Of a stretch of DNA of 64,000 nucleotides, positions 1 to 8,024 are shown piece by piece; the stretch's first letter is position 1; each line of letters begins with the position of its first letter. Below the pieces are notes generated by a model, which saw only the letters and a list, made by a program, of their open reading frames with translations, was not told the origin of the DNA and did no database searches. Origin of the DNA: Deltaproteobacteria bacterium (lineage in GTDB: Bacteria; Myxococcota_A; Polyangia; Nannocystales; Nannocystaceae); contig JADJEE010000002.1 in the NCBI GenBank assembly GCA_016709225.1, forward strand, positions 868,001 through 932,000, written 5' to 3'. The position numbers and the translations under genes are program-made.

Positions 1-953
1 CCCGGTGCCATCACGAAGCGATCGGTGCTGTGGCGCAGGTGCGCCATCAGCTCGCGGTGGATGAGGCTCTTGCCGTGCCGGTGGTGCGCGATTGCGATGT
101 AGCGCTCCGACTCCGTCAGCTGCGGCATCAGCGTGCCCAGGAACTCGACCACGTCGGCCGGCTTGCTGACGTCCACGAAGAAATACGCGCGGGTGCTGCT
201 GAAGACCTGCAGCATGGCTTCCACGGTGAACAGGGCACCGTCGACCACCGTGCCGCTCTGGGTCGGCTGCACCGGCACCAACAATGGCCGTGGCCCCTCG
301 GCGCCGTGGATCCGCGCGACCACGTAGCCCTCGCGCGCGCGGAAGAACAGCGTCTCCAACACGTCGATGCGTCGGACCTCGGGCGCGAGGCCCTGCGTGG
401 CGCAGTGCTCGAGGTGCCGCGCCTGCAGCCACGCGGCGTCCCGCTGCGGGTCCTGCCACGCCAACGCCGGCCGCACCTGCTGCATCACCGAAGCGAAGGC
501 GCTGGCGCTGTCGTGCTCGACGACGCGCCGGATCTGCCCGGGCGCTGGCGCGAGGTCGGCGGTGTCGAGCTCGTGGTCGAGGAACTCGACCTGCGCATTC
601 ACACCGCGGGTGCGGAAGATCTTGCGGGTGATGGCGTTGAAGAAGGTCTTGGCGACCTCGCGGTCGATGCGCCCGTGCACCAACGCGACGTAGGCGCGAT
701 GGGCTTCGTGCCACACCCCGATGTGCTCGGGGAACGCCCGCGTGATGGGCCGCAGCCTCGTCAGCGTGCGCACGACGTACGACTGGTACAGGTCGATGCG
801 CGCGTGATGGAGGTCGTCGACGCGGCTCCACTCGCGGGCATCGAACCACCGACGCGCCTCGCGGGTGATGCGATGGAACTCGCCGTAGAAGGTGTCGAAG
901 CCCTCGTGGACGATGTCCGCGATCGCGAGCGCGGCCTCGGCTGTGGTCAGCAT
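1..953 (-). CDS. aceK: Isocitrate dehydrogenase kinase/phosphatase, partial (3' end off the window)
   Basis: AceK phosphorylates and dephosphorylates cytosolic isocitrate dehydrogenase, steering isocitrate between the TCA cycle and the glyoxylate bypass. The visible 317 residues begin MLTTAEAALAIADIVHEGF, matching the AceK N-terminal regulatory region. They continue through an AYFFVDVSKPADVVEFL segment and HRHGKS, and stop at RFVMAPG, the start of the family's ATP-binding APGIRGMVM motif. The regulatory half is therefore complete and the kinase half lies beyond the left edge. The ATG at 953 sits inside the end of the upstream methyltransferase gene (ATGCTGA overlap), so the two are probably translationally coupled. 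No aceA or aceB is visible; they may lie further left. The family call is firm. Confidence 0.9.
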   Translation of the reverse strand, partial: MLTTAEAALAIADIVHEGFDTFYGEFHRITREARRWFDAREWSRVDDLHHARIDLYQSYVVRTLTRLRPITRAFPEHIGVWHEAHRAYVALVHGRIDREVAKTFFNAITRKIFRTRGVNAQVEFLDHELDTADLAPAPGQIRRVVEHDSASAFASVMQQVRPALAWQDPQRDAAWLQARHLEHCATQGLAPEVRRIDVLETLFFRAREGYVVARIHGAEGPRPLLVPVQPTQSGTVVDGALFTVEAMLQVFSSTRAYFFVDVSKPADVVEFLGTLMPQLTESERYIAIAHHRHGKSLIHRELMAHLRHSTDRFVMAP

Positions 954-2011
954 CCGGGGGTCGCGGCGGTCATCGGCCGCGCCGTCACGAGCTTCGCCAG
1001 GTAGATGGGATCGACCGCCTCGACCTCGAAGCCGGCGCCGCTCAGCCCCTCCCGCAGGTCATCGCGGAGGTACTCCGGGTAGAACGGCTCGTGCATCTCG
1101 CGGCTGAAGCGGTCGACGAAGTAGGCGATCTCCTGGCTATCGACGTGCTGCACCGAATCGATCACCAAGAAGCGTCCATGGGGCCGCAGCACCCGACGCG
1201 CCTCGGCCCACACGGTGCGCCGTGCGGCACGCGGCAACTCGTGGAAGAGGAACACACTCACGACCGCGTCGACGCTGGCGTCGGGCAGCGGGATGCGCTC
1301 GCCGCTGGCCTCGATGGTCGCGAGCCCGTCGACCTGCTCGCGGGCGACGTCGAGGTAGAAGCGACTGAGATCGAGCCCCACGAGGTCGGCCTGGGGCATC
1401 GCGCGCCGAATCTGCGCCAGCGTGCGGCCGGTGCCGCAGCCGACGTCGAGCACCCGCAGCGGTCGCCCGAGCTGCGCCGCCAGGGAATGCAGCGGCACCA
1501 GGCACTGCCGCCGCATGACGTCGGCGGTGCCGCCGAAGAGGAACTCCACGCTGACGTCGTAGAGCTCCGCCGAGCGTCGGCTCAGGTAGCCGTCGGTCTG
1601 CCAGTGGAACGTGCGTCGGTAGTACGGCGGGTAGTCGCGCAGCTCGAGCCCGGCGGGCAGCTCGCGCCAGCCGTCGCGTTGCTTGCGGTCGACCATCGCC
1701 GGGACGTCGCGCACGAGCCCCGGCAGCGCTCGCGCGTAGCGCTGCCACGGCAGCCCGAACAGCAGCGCGCGGGGATACACGCCTGCCTGCACGTTCGCGA
1801 GGTCGCGGCGCAGCAACGCGTCGTAGCGCTCCCGCAGCGCGGTGAACTCGGCGCGGGAGAGGTCTTCGCGCTCGTGCAGCAACACACGCCGCGCGGTTCG
1901 CTGCGTGAGCCCGCACAGCTGCACGAGCAGGCGCTGTTGCGCGCGGTAGGCCAGCGAGGAGCCGCGACGGAGCCCGTCGTGCACGAGAGAGGCGAGAGGG
2001 AGCGACGCCAC
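947..2011 (-). CDS. Class I SAM-dependent methyltransferase
   Basis: A 354-residue soluble protein. The SAM-binding motif I is VLDVGCGTGRT at about residues 188-198, followed by an acidic strand end (DLVGLDLS), the ASGERIPLPDASVDAVVSVFLFHEL stretch typical of motif II-III, and ARRVLRPHGRFLVIDS (motif IV). The first ~180 residues are helical and Arg-rich and match no domain I know. The substrate cannot be read from sequence. Translation starts at GTG, and an extended -10-like box lies 10 nt upstream with no Shine-Dalgarno. The gene is coupled to aceK downstream, an unusual partner for AceK. Confidence 0.75.
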   Translation of the reverse strand: MASLPLASLVHDGLRRGSSLAYRAQQRLLVQLCGLTQRTARRVLLHEREDLSRAEFTALRERYDALLRRDLANVQAGVYPRALLFGLPWQRYARALPGLVRDVPAMVDRKQRDGWRELPAGLELRDYPPYYRRTFHWQTDGYLSRRSAELYDVSVEFLFGGTADVMRRQCLVPLHSLAAQLGRPLRVLDVGCGTGRTLAQIRRAMPQADLVGLDLSRFYLDVAREQVDGLATIEASGERIPLPDASVDAVVSVFLFHELPRAARRTVWAEARRVLRPHGRFLVIDSVQHVDSQEIAYFVDRFSREMHEPFYPEYLRDDLREGLSGAGFEVEAVDPIYLAKLVTARPMTAATPGC

Positions 2012-2021
2012 GACGTCGCGA

Positions 2022-2030
2022 AGTCTAGCA
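2022..2030 (-). promoter_or_regulatory. Extended -10-like box before the methyltransferase-aceK unit
   Basis: Minus-strand TGC-TAGACT, 10 nt before the GTG at 2011. One of a series of similarly placed boxes in this window. Predicted from sequence only. Confidence 0.4.
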
Positions 2031-2044
2031 GGACGGCCGTGCTG

Positions 2045-2833
2045 TCAACGACGCGGGCGCAGGCCGCGGCACTCGGGGCCGTCGCCGAGGGCTGCGAGCG
2101 CGCGCTCGACGTCGGCGCGCGTGGAGTCGCCCGGCCAACGCGCGATGAACTGGCGGTAGGCACAGCGCGCTTCGTCGTCGCGCTTGCCCTCGCGCAGCAA
2201 TCGACCGAGGTCGAGCAGGGCCGTGCGCGCCGCGGCGTGGGTCGGGTAGCGACGCACGAGCTGGGTGAGCAGCTCGATCGCGTCGCGACGGCGGTGCTCG
2301 ATCATCGCGACCTCGGCCTGACGCGACAGCTCGCTCGCGCTCGCCGGCGCCGCGACAGTGCGCTCGTCCGGGGGCTCGGCGAGCGCCTCGGGCGTCCCCG
2401 CATCCGGAGCCGTCGCGTCGCCCGAGGGCGTCGGTGCGGGCGCAGCCGCGGTCGACACCGCGCCGTCGCTGGTGGCATCGCGCGTGCGGCCGCGGGCGTC
2501 GCCGCGCCCGCCGTGCTCGCGCACCGCTGCATCGCGCTCGCGCTCCGGCTGCGCGACGACGTTCGCCGCGGCATCCGGGGTGGCGTCGGCGTCGAGTTCG
2601 AGCCGACGGCGCTCGAGGCCGAACCACAACGCCGCGATGCCGGCCGCGAGCGCGACCGCGGTGAGCACGACGTTGCGGTTGCGGATGCTCCGCCGCCGTC
2701 GCACCGCCGCGGCCAGCCCTGCGGCATCGAGGGTCGAGGGCGGGACTCGCTGCGCACGGGCCAGCTCGACCATCCGCGCGAGCGCGGGTGACTGCACGAA
2801 CGCGTCGTCCATGGCGTTGTCTCGCTCGCTCAT
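2045..2833 (-). CDS. Single-pass membrane protein with C-terminal TPR-like repeats, partner of ECF sigma factor
   Basis: 262 residues in three parts. A short cytoplasmic N-terminus (1-50) is followed by one clear membrane segment at about 53-71 (NVVLTAVALAAGIAALWFGL). A low-complexity Ala/Asp/Thr/Pro linker then leads to a helical C-terminus (about 170-255) with TPR/BamD-like spacing (AEVAMIEHRRRDAIELL, then AARTALLDLGRLLREGK, then ARCAYRQFI). The start ATG overlaps the stop of the sigma gene (ATGA, 2830-2833), the usual arrangement for a sigma factor and its membrane anti-sigma partner. No zinc-binding anti-sigma motif is present, so the anti-sigma role is inferred from context. The same layout is fused to a sigma factor at 36178-37365. 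Confidence 0.6.
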   Translation of the reverse strand: MSERDNAMDDAFVQSPALARMVELARAQRVPPSTLDAAGLAAAVRRRRSIRNRNVVLTAVALAAGIAALWFGLERRRLELDADATPDAAANVVAQPERERDAAVREHGGRGDARGRTRDATSDGAVSTAAAPAPTPSGDATAPDAGTPEALAEPPDERTVAAPASASELSRQAEVAMIEHRRRDAIELLTQLVRRYPTHAAARTALLDLGRLLREGKRDDEARCAYRQFIARWPGDSTRADVERALAALGDGPECRGLRPRR

Positions 2834-3426
2834 GGCTCGCGCTCTCCATCGCGGGCGAACGGCGCCGGCAGCCCCAGCGCCTCACACAGCAGGGTCTCCG
2901 CGCGCCGCGTCCGGTACGAGACCGTCGACACCGGCACGCCCAGCACCGCGGCGGCGTCGGCCAGACTCAGGTGTTCGACCGCGCGCGCGGTGAAAGCCTC
3001 GCGCAGCTTGTCGGGCAGCCCACCGAGCGCGGCGTAGAAGCGCCGCAGGTGTTCGTCGCTCTCGAGCCCTTCCTCGGGGGTCGGCGGCGGCTCTCGCTCG
3101 ACCACCGTCGCGGCGTGCTCGCGCGCGGCACGTCGACGGCGAGCGTCCCACCAGTTGCGTACCTTGTTGGTCGCGATGGTGTACAGCCAGGTGTCGAGCT
3201 GCGCATCGCTGCGAAAGCTCCCCAGGGCGGTGAACGCCGAGATGAAGACCTCCTGCACCAAGTCGTCGACGCAGGTCGCGTCGCCGGTCATGCGCAGGAT
3301 CTGGCGAGCCACCCGGCCGCGGTGCTGCTCGAAGATCTCCGCCTGCGCAGCCGCGTCCCCCCGCTGCGCGGCGGCGATGACGAGGTCCGCGGGTAGCTGG
3401 TGCGTGCGCCCCACCGCGATGAGCAT
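2830..3426 (-). CDS. ECF-type RNA polymerase sigma factor
   Basis: 198 residues. Region 2 (about 25-90) reads IFEQHRGRVARQILRMTG, then DDLVQEVFISAFTALGSF, then LDTWLYTIATNKVRNWW. Region 4 (about 135-185) reads LPDKLREAFTARAVEHLSL, then a helix-turn-helix ending VPVSTVSYRTRRAETLL. A linker rich in Glu and Pro separates them, and there is no region 3. The open frame extends far upstream into a shadow. I chose ATG at 3426, but GTG at 3414 is possible because a TACCAT -10-like hexamer overlaps the ATG. The downstream membrane/TPR gene overlaps by ATGA. The exported protein at 3522-4400 lies just upstream on the same strand. Confidence 0.85.
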   Translation of the reverse strand: MLIAVGRTHQLPADLVIAAAQRGDAAAQAEIFEQHRGRVARQILRMTGDATCVDDLVQEVFISAFTALGSFRSDAQLDTWLYTIATNKVRNWWDARRRRAAREHAATVVEREPPPTPEEGLESDEHLRRFYAALGGLPDKLREAFTARAVEHLSLADAAAVLGVPVSTVSYRTRRAETLLCEALGLPAPFARDGEREP

Positions 3427-3521
3427 GGTAGCCGACAAGGGAGACTCGAAGCGGTTGGACCGCACGGCGGGCCGCAGATCCAACTCGCGGCGAGCGAACC
3501 CGACACATCCGTGACTCGCGG

Positions 3522-4400
3522 TCACGTGCGGCTTCGTGGGGGCGCAGGCGTCCATGCGGCCGAACGTCGTCCGCGTGGTGCCTTCGACGCCCTGCGCTCC
3601 GGTGGCAGCTGCAGGCCGATCTCGACGCCGAGCACGAAGCGCGCGCGTCCGAACCGCAGCGCGTCGTCGGCACCCAGCAGGCGAACCGGTGGTGTCGCGA
3701 GCTCGAGGCCCGCACGCAGGCCCAGCCACACCCCGTGCGTCCGCAGCTGGGCCAGCGCTGCGAGCTCGGTGGTGGCGGTGACACCCCGCGCACGCCCGCG
3801 GTCGCGCACGAACAACCACTGCAGCTGCGGCAGCACCTGCCCCCCGATCCACCACGGGCCCACGCTTCCGCCGAACGCGGCCCCACCACCGACGCGCACG
3901 CCATCGACCGCGAGCCGGTCGCGTCGTGAATGCACCGATGCCCAGCTGCCCACGACCTGGACGTAGCGCCAGCGCGCGCCGCCGCGCAGGGTCGCGCCGC
4001 CGTCGACATCGGCGGGCCGCCCAGCACCGAGCCGTGCGCCGACCGCCAACCAACCGATCGGATCGCGCACGGCGGTCTGCAGGCTCGCCGTCGGCGGGGC
4101 GGTGTCGATCGGGGCCTGCTGCTCGATCACCAGCGCCAGCGCGGCGGCGAGCTCTCGGCTGCGTTCCTCGGTGGTGGCCGACGCGAGCACGAAGCTGCGC
4201 TGGACCTCGCGCCCGCCGCGATGACGCAGGGTCGCGCGCACCTCGGACGGCGCGCTGCCATCGTCGACGTCGATGCTCCACGCATCGGCGCTGGCGCCCG
4301 CACGCACCGTCAGCGCGCGACGCGTGGCTTCGTCATCGACCACGTCGCTGCGCACGCGCACGTCACCGAGCCAGAGCACGAGCGCGAGCACGAGCGACAC
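3522..4400 (-). CDS. Exported protein of the sigma-module family, probable beta-rich or outer-membrane protein
   Basis: 292 residues with a short hydrophobic N-terminus (SLVLALVLWLGDV) that could be a signal sequence. The N-terminal third ends in a helix (SRELAAALALVIEQQAP). The C-terminal half alternates Gly/aromatic strands (GWLAVGARLGAG, GGARWRYVQVVGSWASV, GVWLGLRAGLELATPP, RARFVLGVEIGLQLPP) in the manner of a small beta-barrel. The gene at 35091-36161 has the same two-part plan and also precedes a sigma gene, so this looks like the envelope component of a conserved sigma module. The start is GTG. Function unknown; the relationship is by architecture, not measured identity. Confidence 0.55.
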   Translation of the reverse strand: MSLVLALVLWLGDVRVRSDVVDDEATRRALTVRAGASADAWSIDVDDGSAPSEVRATLRHRGGREVQRSFVLASATTEERSRELAAALALVIEQQAPIDTAPPTASLQTAVRDPIGWLAVGARLGAGRPADVDGGATLRGGARWRYVQVVGSWASVHSRRDRLAVDGVRVGGGAAFGGSVGPWWIGGQVLPQLQWLFVRDRGRARGVTATTELAALAQLRTHGVWLGLRAGLELATPPVRLLGADDALRFGRARFVLGVEIGLQLPPERRASKAPRGRRSAAWTPAPPRSRT

Positions 4401-4527
4401 CGCGGCTGGTTTGCCACGCGCTCACGGCCGCGCGCAATGGTGCGACGCGCGAGCGGGAGAGCGCCGCGCACGGGCCCGCCCGTCGCTCCTGGGCGACGGA
4501 CGAGCGGGGCCGCGCGGTGGTCTTGCA

Positions 4528-5478
4528 TCAACCGGGCGGCGGCGGGTAGCAGCAGCCGAGATAGCAGAAGAAGTCGGTCGGGCAGTCGGCGGTGGCCTCG
4601 CAGGTATCGCCGCCGGGACACGTGTTCTCACCGCAGCCGGGCGGTGGCTCGGTCTCGCCGAAGCACACCTGGCATTCCTCCGGCAAGCAGGGCACGCCGC
4701 AGTCGTCGATCTGCGAGGTGCACGGCTGACACGCGTCGAGGTTGTCGAGCGAGCAGTCGGGGCCCGAGTTGAGGAAGATGTGCACCGGACCATCCGGGGT
4801 CTGGACCTCGCAGCAACCGAAGCAGTCGCAGCCGGGCGGCACGTACTGCTCGCAGAACATCACGCACGTTGGATCTTGGTTGGGCGGGATGTTGTTGCAG
4901 TTGTTGCCGCCGGTGTACTCGCAGCCGACGTTGGCGCCGGGGTTCTCGGCATCGCAGCGCAGATCCCAGATGCAGCCGTCGTCGCCCTGGCCGCTGTTGC
5001 CGTCGAAGAAGCAGTCCTGCTTGCAGTCCATGTTGTCGCCCGGCAGGCCGGTCTGGAACGAGCTCTCGTCGTCGTCGCAGGGGCCGGTGCACTCGGGGTC
5101 CGTGAGGTCGATGAAGCCGTCGCCGTCGTTGTCCTCGCCGTCGCCGCAGGCGTAAATGGCCCCGCCGCAGTCGACGGGATTGCCGGGATCGTTGCCGGTG
5201 GTGGAGTCGGAGCCCGAGCCGCCGAGCGTGGGATCCGTGCTCGATGCGGTGTCGGTGCCGTCGGTGGTATCGCTGCCGCTGTCGGCCGTCGACGCGCTGG
5301 TCGACGCGCTCGCGCTCGAGGCCGTCGTGTTCGACGCGCTGGTCGAGCCCACGGTGATGCCACCCGAGCTCGTGCCCGAGTCACCCGACTCCTCGACGCC
5401 GGATCGTGGACAGCCCGCCAGGGCGGCGAGCACCCACACGGAGACGACGGGAACGGCCGCAGCGCGAGTGATCGACAT
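4528..5478 (-). CDS. Cys-rich lipoprotein with Ser/Thr linker
   Basis: 316 residues. The signal peptide ends in a lipobox (VLAALAGC at about 17-24). About 70 residues of Ser/Thr/Gly/Asp linker follow, then a Cys-rich domain with more than 30 cysteines in short DGEDNDGDGFID- and CPPGCDCFGCCEV-like stretches. The DGEDNDGDGFID piece resembles calcium-binding Asp-rich loops of myxobacterial surface proteins. It is presumably anchored on the outer membrane. No enzymatic motif is visible. I chose ATG at 5478 because it places the signal peptide at the N-terminus; the longer open frame upstream is a shadow. Divergent from the lipoprotein at 5620. Confidence 0.7.
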   Translation of the reverse strand: MSITRAAAVPVVSVWVLAALAGCPRSGVEESGDSGTSSGGITVGSTSASNTTASSASASTSASTADSGSDTTDGTDTASSTDPTLGGSGSDSTTGNDPGNPVDCGGAIYACGDGEDNDGDGFIDLTDPECTGPCDDDESSFQTGLPGDNMDCKQDCFFDGNSGQGDDGCIWDLRCDAENPGANVGCEYTGGNNCNNIPPNQDPTCVMFCEQYVPPGCDCFGCCEVQTPDGPVHIFLNSGPDCSLDNLDACQPCTSQIDDCGVPCLPEECQVCFGETEPPPGCGENTCPGGDTCEATADCPTDFFCYLGCCYPPPPG

Positions 5479-5619
5479 CGCAGGGGTGGACCGTCCCGAC
5501 CGCGACCGTTCCAGCACGTGGATGAAAAAAACTGCGGCCCGGCGGACGCATTCGGGCCGGGGTGGAGCGCCCGCCGCAGGCGTTCCCCGGGATTGGAACG
5601 CGCCGCGGGCGTGCGGTCT

Positions 5620-7152
5620 ATGACGCCGATGACCACGACGCACGCAGTCCCGCAGTGTCCGCCGAACCTCGTGGCGACGAGTGCACCACGCCTCGGCCGG
5701 GCTGCGGTCGCGATGTGCCTCGCGCTCGCATCCGCGTGCAAGGACAAGGAGATCGACGCGGGCGATGACGACGAGCCCGGCGCGAACGAGCCGTGCGAGC
5801 CGGCCGCGAGCGGCGATCCGTCGCCCTGCGCCGATGGCCTGCTGTGCGAGCCGAGCCCGACCGCCGACGGCGGCTACGCCTGCGCGACCGCAATCGAGCT
5901 GCACGGGCAAGTGATCGATGGCGTCACCAAGGCCGCGATCGCCGACGCCCTGGTCGCGGCGCTCGACGAGACCGGTGCACCGCTCGGGGACGCAGCTCGC
6001 ACGGACGCCGAGGGTCACTACGTGCTGCAGGTCTCGGCCCGTCGCGACGCCGACGGCAACCTCGCCGACGACGTGCGCTGGACGCTGCTCGCCGCGGCGC
6101 AGGACTACGCGATCTTCCCTGGCGGCCTGCGCACCGCGCTGCCGGTCGACACCGCGTCACCCACCACGGTGACCGACGACGACCAGCACGAGCGCCTCGT
6201 GGTCGACAACGCGACCACGATCGTCGCGCTGCTGCCGCTTCCCGGCGGCAGCGGTGTGACGCTCTCGGGTCGCGTCGACGCCGAGGTCCCCGGCGGCACG
6301 CTGGTGGTCGCCGAGGGCGGGCCTGCACCTGCGCCCTACGGCATCGCCGACGCCTCGGGCGCGTGGGTCATCTTCAATGTGCCGGCCGCGGCGACGATGG
6401 TGCGCGGCTATCGTCGCGGCCTCGCGGTCACGCCGACGAGCATCTCCGGTGCAGCGAGCGACCTCGTGCTCGCCGTCGAGATCGAGGACCCGGCCGCGCT
6501 GGCGAGCGTCGACGGATCGATCAACATCGTGAACGCCCCGGGCGGTGCGACCAGCTCGGTGGTGTTGGTGCCGACCAGCGTCTACGATCCGCTGCTCGAG
6601 CGCGGCCCGGTGCCGTTCGGCCTGCGCGCGCCGGATCCCGGGCTCGCCCCCGCCGTCGCGGGCAGCTTCACCATCGTCGGCGTACCGACCGGCGACTACC
6701 AGGTGCTGGCCGCGTTCGAGAACGACGCGCTGGTCCGCGATCCCGACGCGGCCATCGCGGGCACCGAGCTGCAACACGTCGCGGTGCCCGACACCAACGC
6801 GGTCACGCTCGCCGAGTCGTTCAAGGTCACCGAGGCGCTCGCCGTGTTGGGGCCCGGTGCCGATCTCGCCGAGGCCGTCACGACCCCACCCACGCTGCGG
6901 TGGGCCGACGACTCGAGCGAGGATCACTACGAGCTGCGGGTCGTCGATGCCTTCGGCACGCTCGTGTGGGAGGTGCTCGACGTGCCGGGCGTGTCGGGCT
7001 CCGACGCGGTCGAGGTGCCCTACGACGGACCCGCGCTCATGCCGGGGATGTACTATCAATTCCGCGCGACCTCGATCCGCGAGACGCCGAACATGTCGTC
7101 GCCCATCTCCCGCACCGAGGACCTGCGCGGCGTGTTCGTCTTCGCGCCGTGA
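5620..7152 (+). CDS. Lipoprotein with carboxypeptidase-regulatory-like and Fn3-like domains
   Basis: 510 residues. The lipobox is ALASAC at about residue 40, after an unusually long charged n-region. A second ATG three codons in (5629) is equally possible. After a short Cys-containing segment, LHGQVIDGVTKAAIADALVAAL with a GHYVLQV strand matches a carboxypeptidase-regulatory-like beta sandwich. Two more beta repeats follow (TLSGRVDAEVPGGTLVVAEG; SFTIVGVPTGDYQVLAAFE). The C-terminus (TLRWADDSSEDHYELRVVD to YYQFRATSI) is Fn3-like. It is probably a surface adhesion or scaffolding lipoprotein. No catalytic residues are seen. Confidence 0.65.
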   Translation: MTPMTTTHAVPQCPPNLVATSAPRLGRAAVAMCLALASACKDKEIDAGDDDEPGANEPCEPAASGDPSPCADGLLCEPSPTADGGYACATAIELHGQVIDGVTKAAIADALVAALDETGAPLGDAARTDAEGHYVLQVSARRDADGNLADDVRWTLLAAAQDYAIFPGGLRTALPVDTASPTTVTDDDQHERLVVDNATTIVALLPLPGGSGVTLSGRVDAEVPGGTLVVAEGGPAPAPYGIADASGAWVIFNVPAAATMVRGYRRGLAVTPTSISGAASDLVLAVEIEDPAALASVDGSINIVNAPGGATSSVVLVPTSVYDPLLERGPVPFGLRAPDPGLAPAVAGSFTIVGVPTGDYQVLAAFENDALVRDPDAAIAGTELQHVAVPDTNAVTLAESFKVTEALAVLGPGADLAEAVTTPPTLRWADDSSEDHYELRVVDAFGTLVWEVLDVPGVSGSDAVEVPYDGPALMPGMYYQFRATSIRETPNMSSPISRTEDLRGVFVFAP

Positions 7153-7243
7153 GGCCCACGTTCGGGGGCAATTCCCCCGCACCCGGAAGGCGGGACTTCA
7201 TTTCGTGATTTCAACGAGTTGAGTCCACGTTTGCGGTTGTCGC

Positions 7244-7272
7244 TTGCCGTGGTGCCTACCGAGTGGTAGAGA
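7244..7272 (+). promoter_or_regulatory. Candidate promoter with palindromic operator before tetR
   Basis: TTGCCG (7244-7249), a 17-nt spacer and TAGAGA (7267-7272) form a plausible promoter. CTACC-GAGT-GGTAG (7256-7269) is a perfect inverted repeat overlapping the spacer and -10, where an autoregulating TetR protein could bind. A related GGGTAGG half lies at about 7287-7293. Prediction only. Confidence 0.35.
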
Positions 7273-7344
7273 CCGCTCTGCCCACCGGGTAGGCCGCCGT
7301 CGCGGCGTCACCGGAGCGGCGCGAGCAGCACGGCGACACCGCAG

Positions 7345-8010
7345 ATGGCGACCGACCGGAACAAGCGCGACGTGGCGCAGCGCATCCTCGAACACGCGAC
7401 CAAGCTGTTCGCGCGCCACGGCTTCGTCGGCGCTTCGCTGCGCGACATCGCCAAGGCGGTCGGCATCCGCAAGCCCTCGCTGCTCTACCACTTCCCCTCG
7501 AAGGACGAGCTGCGCAAGGGCGTGCTCGACCAGATGCTCGCGCACTGGAACGAGGCCGTGCCTCGCATCTTGCGCGCGGCGACGGCGGGCCCCGAGCAGT
7601 TCGATGCGATCGCGGTCGAGGCACTCGCGTTCTTCCGCGAGGACCCCGACCGCGCGCGGCTGTTGCTGCGCGAGCTGCTGGATCGCCCCGACGAGATCGC
7701 ACCGCTGGTCGCGATGCGGGTGCAGCCGTGGTCCAAGATCGTCTGCGACTACATCCGCAAGGGCCAGGAGCAAGGCAGCGTCCGCGCCGACGTCGACCCC
7801 GAGGCCTACGTGGCGCAGGTCATCAACCTCGTGCTGTGCGGCTTCGCGTCGCACGCGAGCATCTCGCGGGTGCTCGCCCAGGCCGAGGGCGACGACGACA
7901 CCAGCGAGCGACTGCTGCAGGAGATGCTGCGCGTCGCCAAGTCGAGCCTCTTCGTCAGCAAGCCCGGCAAGCTGCCGGTCCGCGCGCGGCCGGCGATCGC
8001 CGGCGCCTGA
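7345..8010 (+). CDS. TetR-family transcriptional regulator of the fatty-acid operon
   Basis: 221 residues. The N-terminal TetR helix-turn-helix is clear: RILEHATKLFARHGFVGASLRDIAKAVGIRKPSLLYHFPSK (about 13-53), with GASLRDIAKAVGI and SLLYHFPSKDEL as the signature. The C-terminal ligand domain is helical and has no recognisable specificity. It is the first gene of a five-gene plus-strand operon; the acyl-CoA dehydrogenase starts 15 nt after its stop. By analogy with fatty-acid TetR regulators it probably senses an acyl-CoA and represses its own operon. The ligand is inference. Confidence 0.85.
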   Translation: MATDRNKRDVAQRILEHATKLFARHGFVGASLRDIAKAVGIRKPSLLYHFPSKDELRKGVLDQMLAHWNEAVPRILRAATAGPEQFDAIAVEALAFFREDPDRARLLLRELLDRPDEIAPLVAMRVQPWSKIVCDYIRKGQEQGSVRADVDPEAYVAQVINLVLCGFASHASISRVLAQAEGDDDTSERLLQEMLRVAKSSLFVSKPGKLPVRARPAIAGA

Positions 8011-8024
8011 AAAGGAACAAACCC

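Noticed and set aside
30..1004. Plus-strand 324-codon frame at the left edge
   Set aside because: Antisense to aceK, whose residues and motifs are recognisable on the minus strand.
4273..5619. Upstream in-frame extension of the lipoprotein at 5620 into 4273
   Set aside because: It would overlap the opposite-strand Cys-rich lipoprotein completely and bury the signal peptide.
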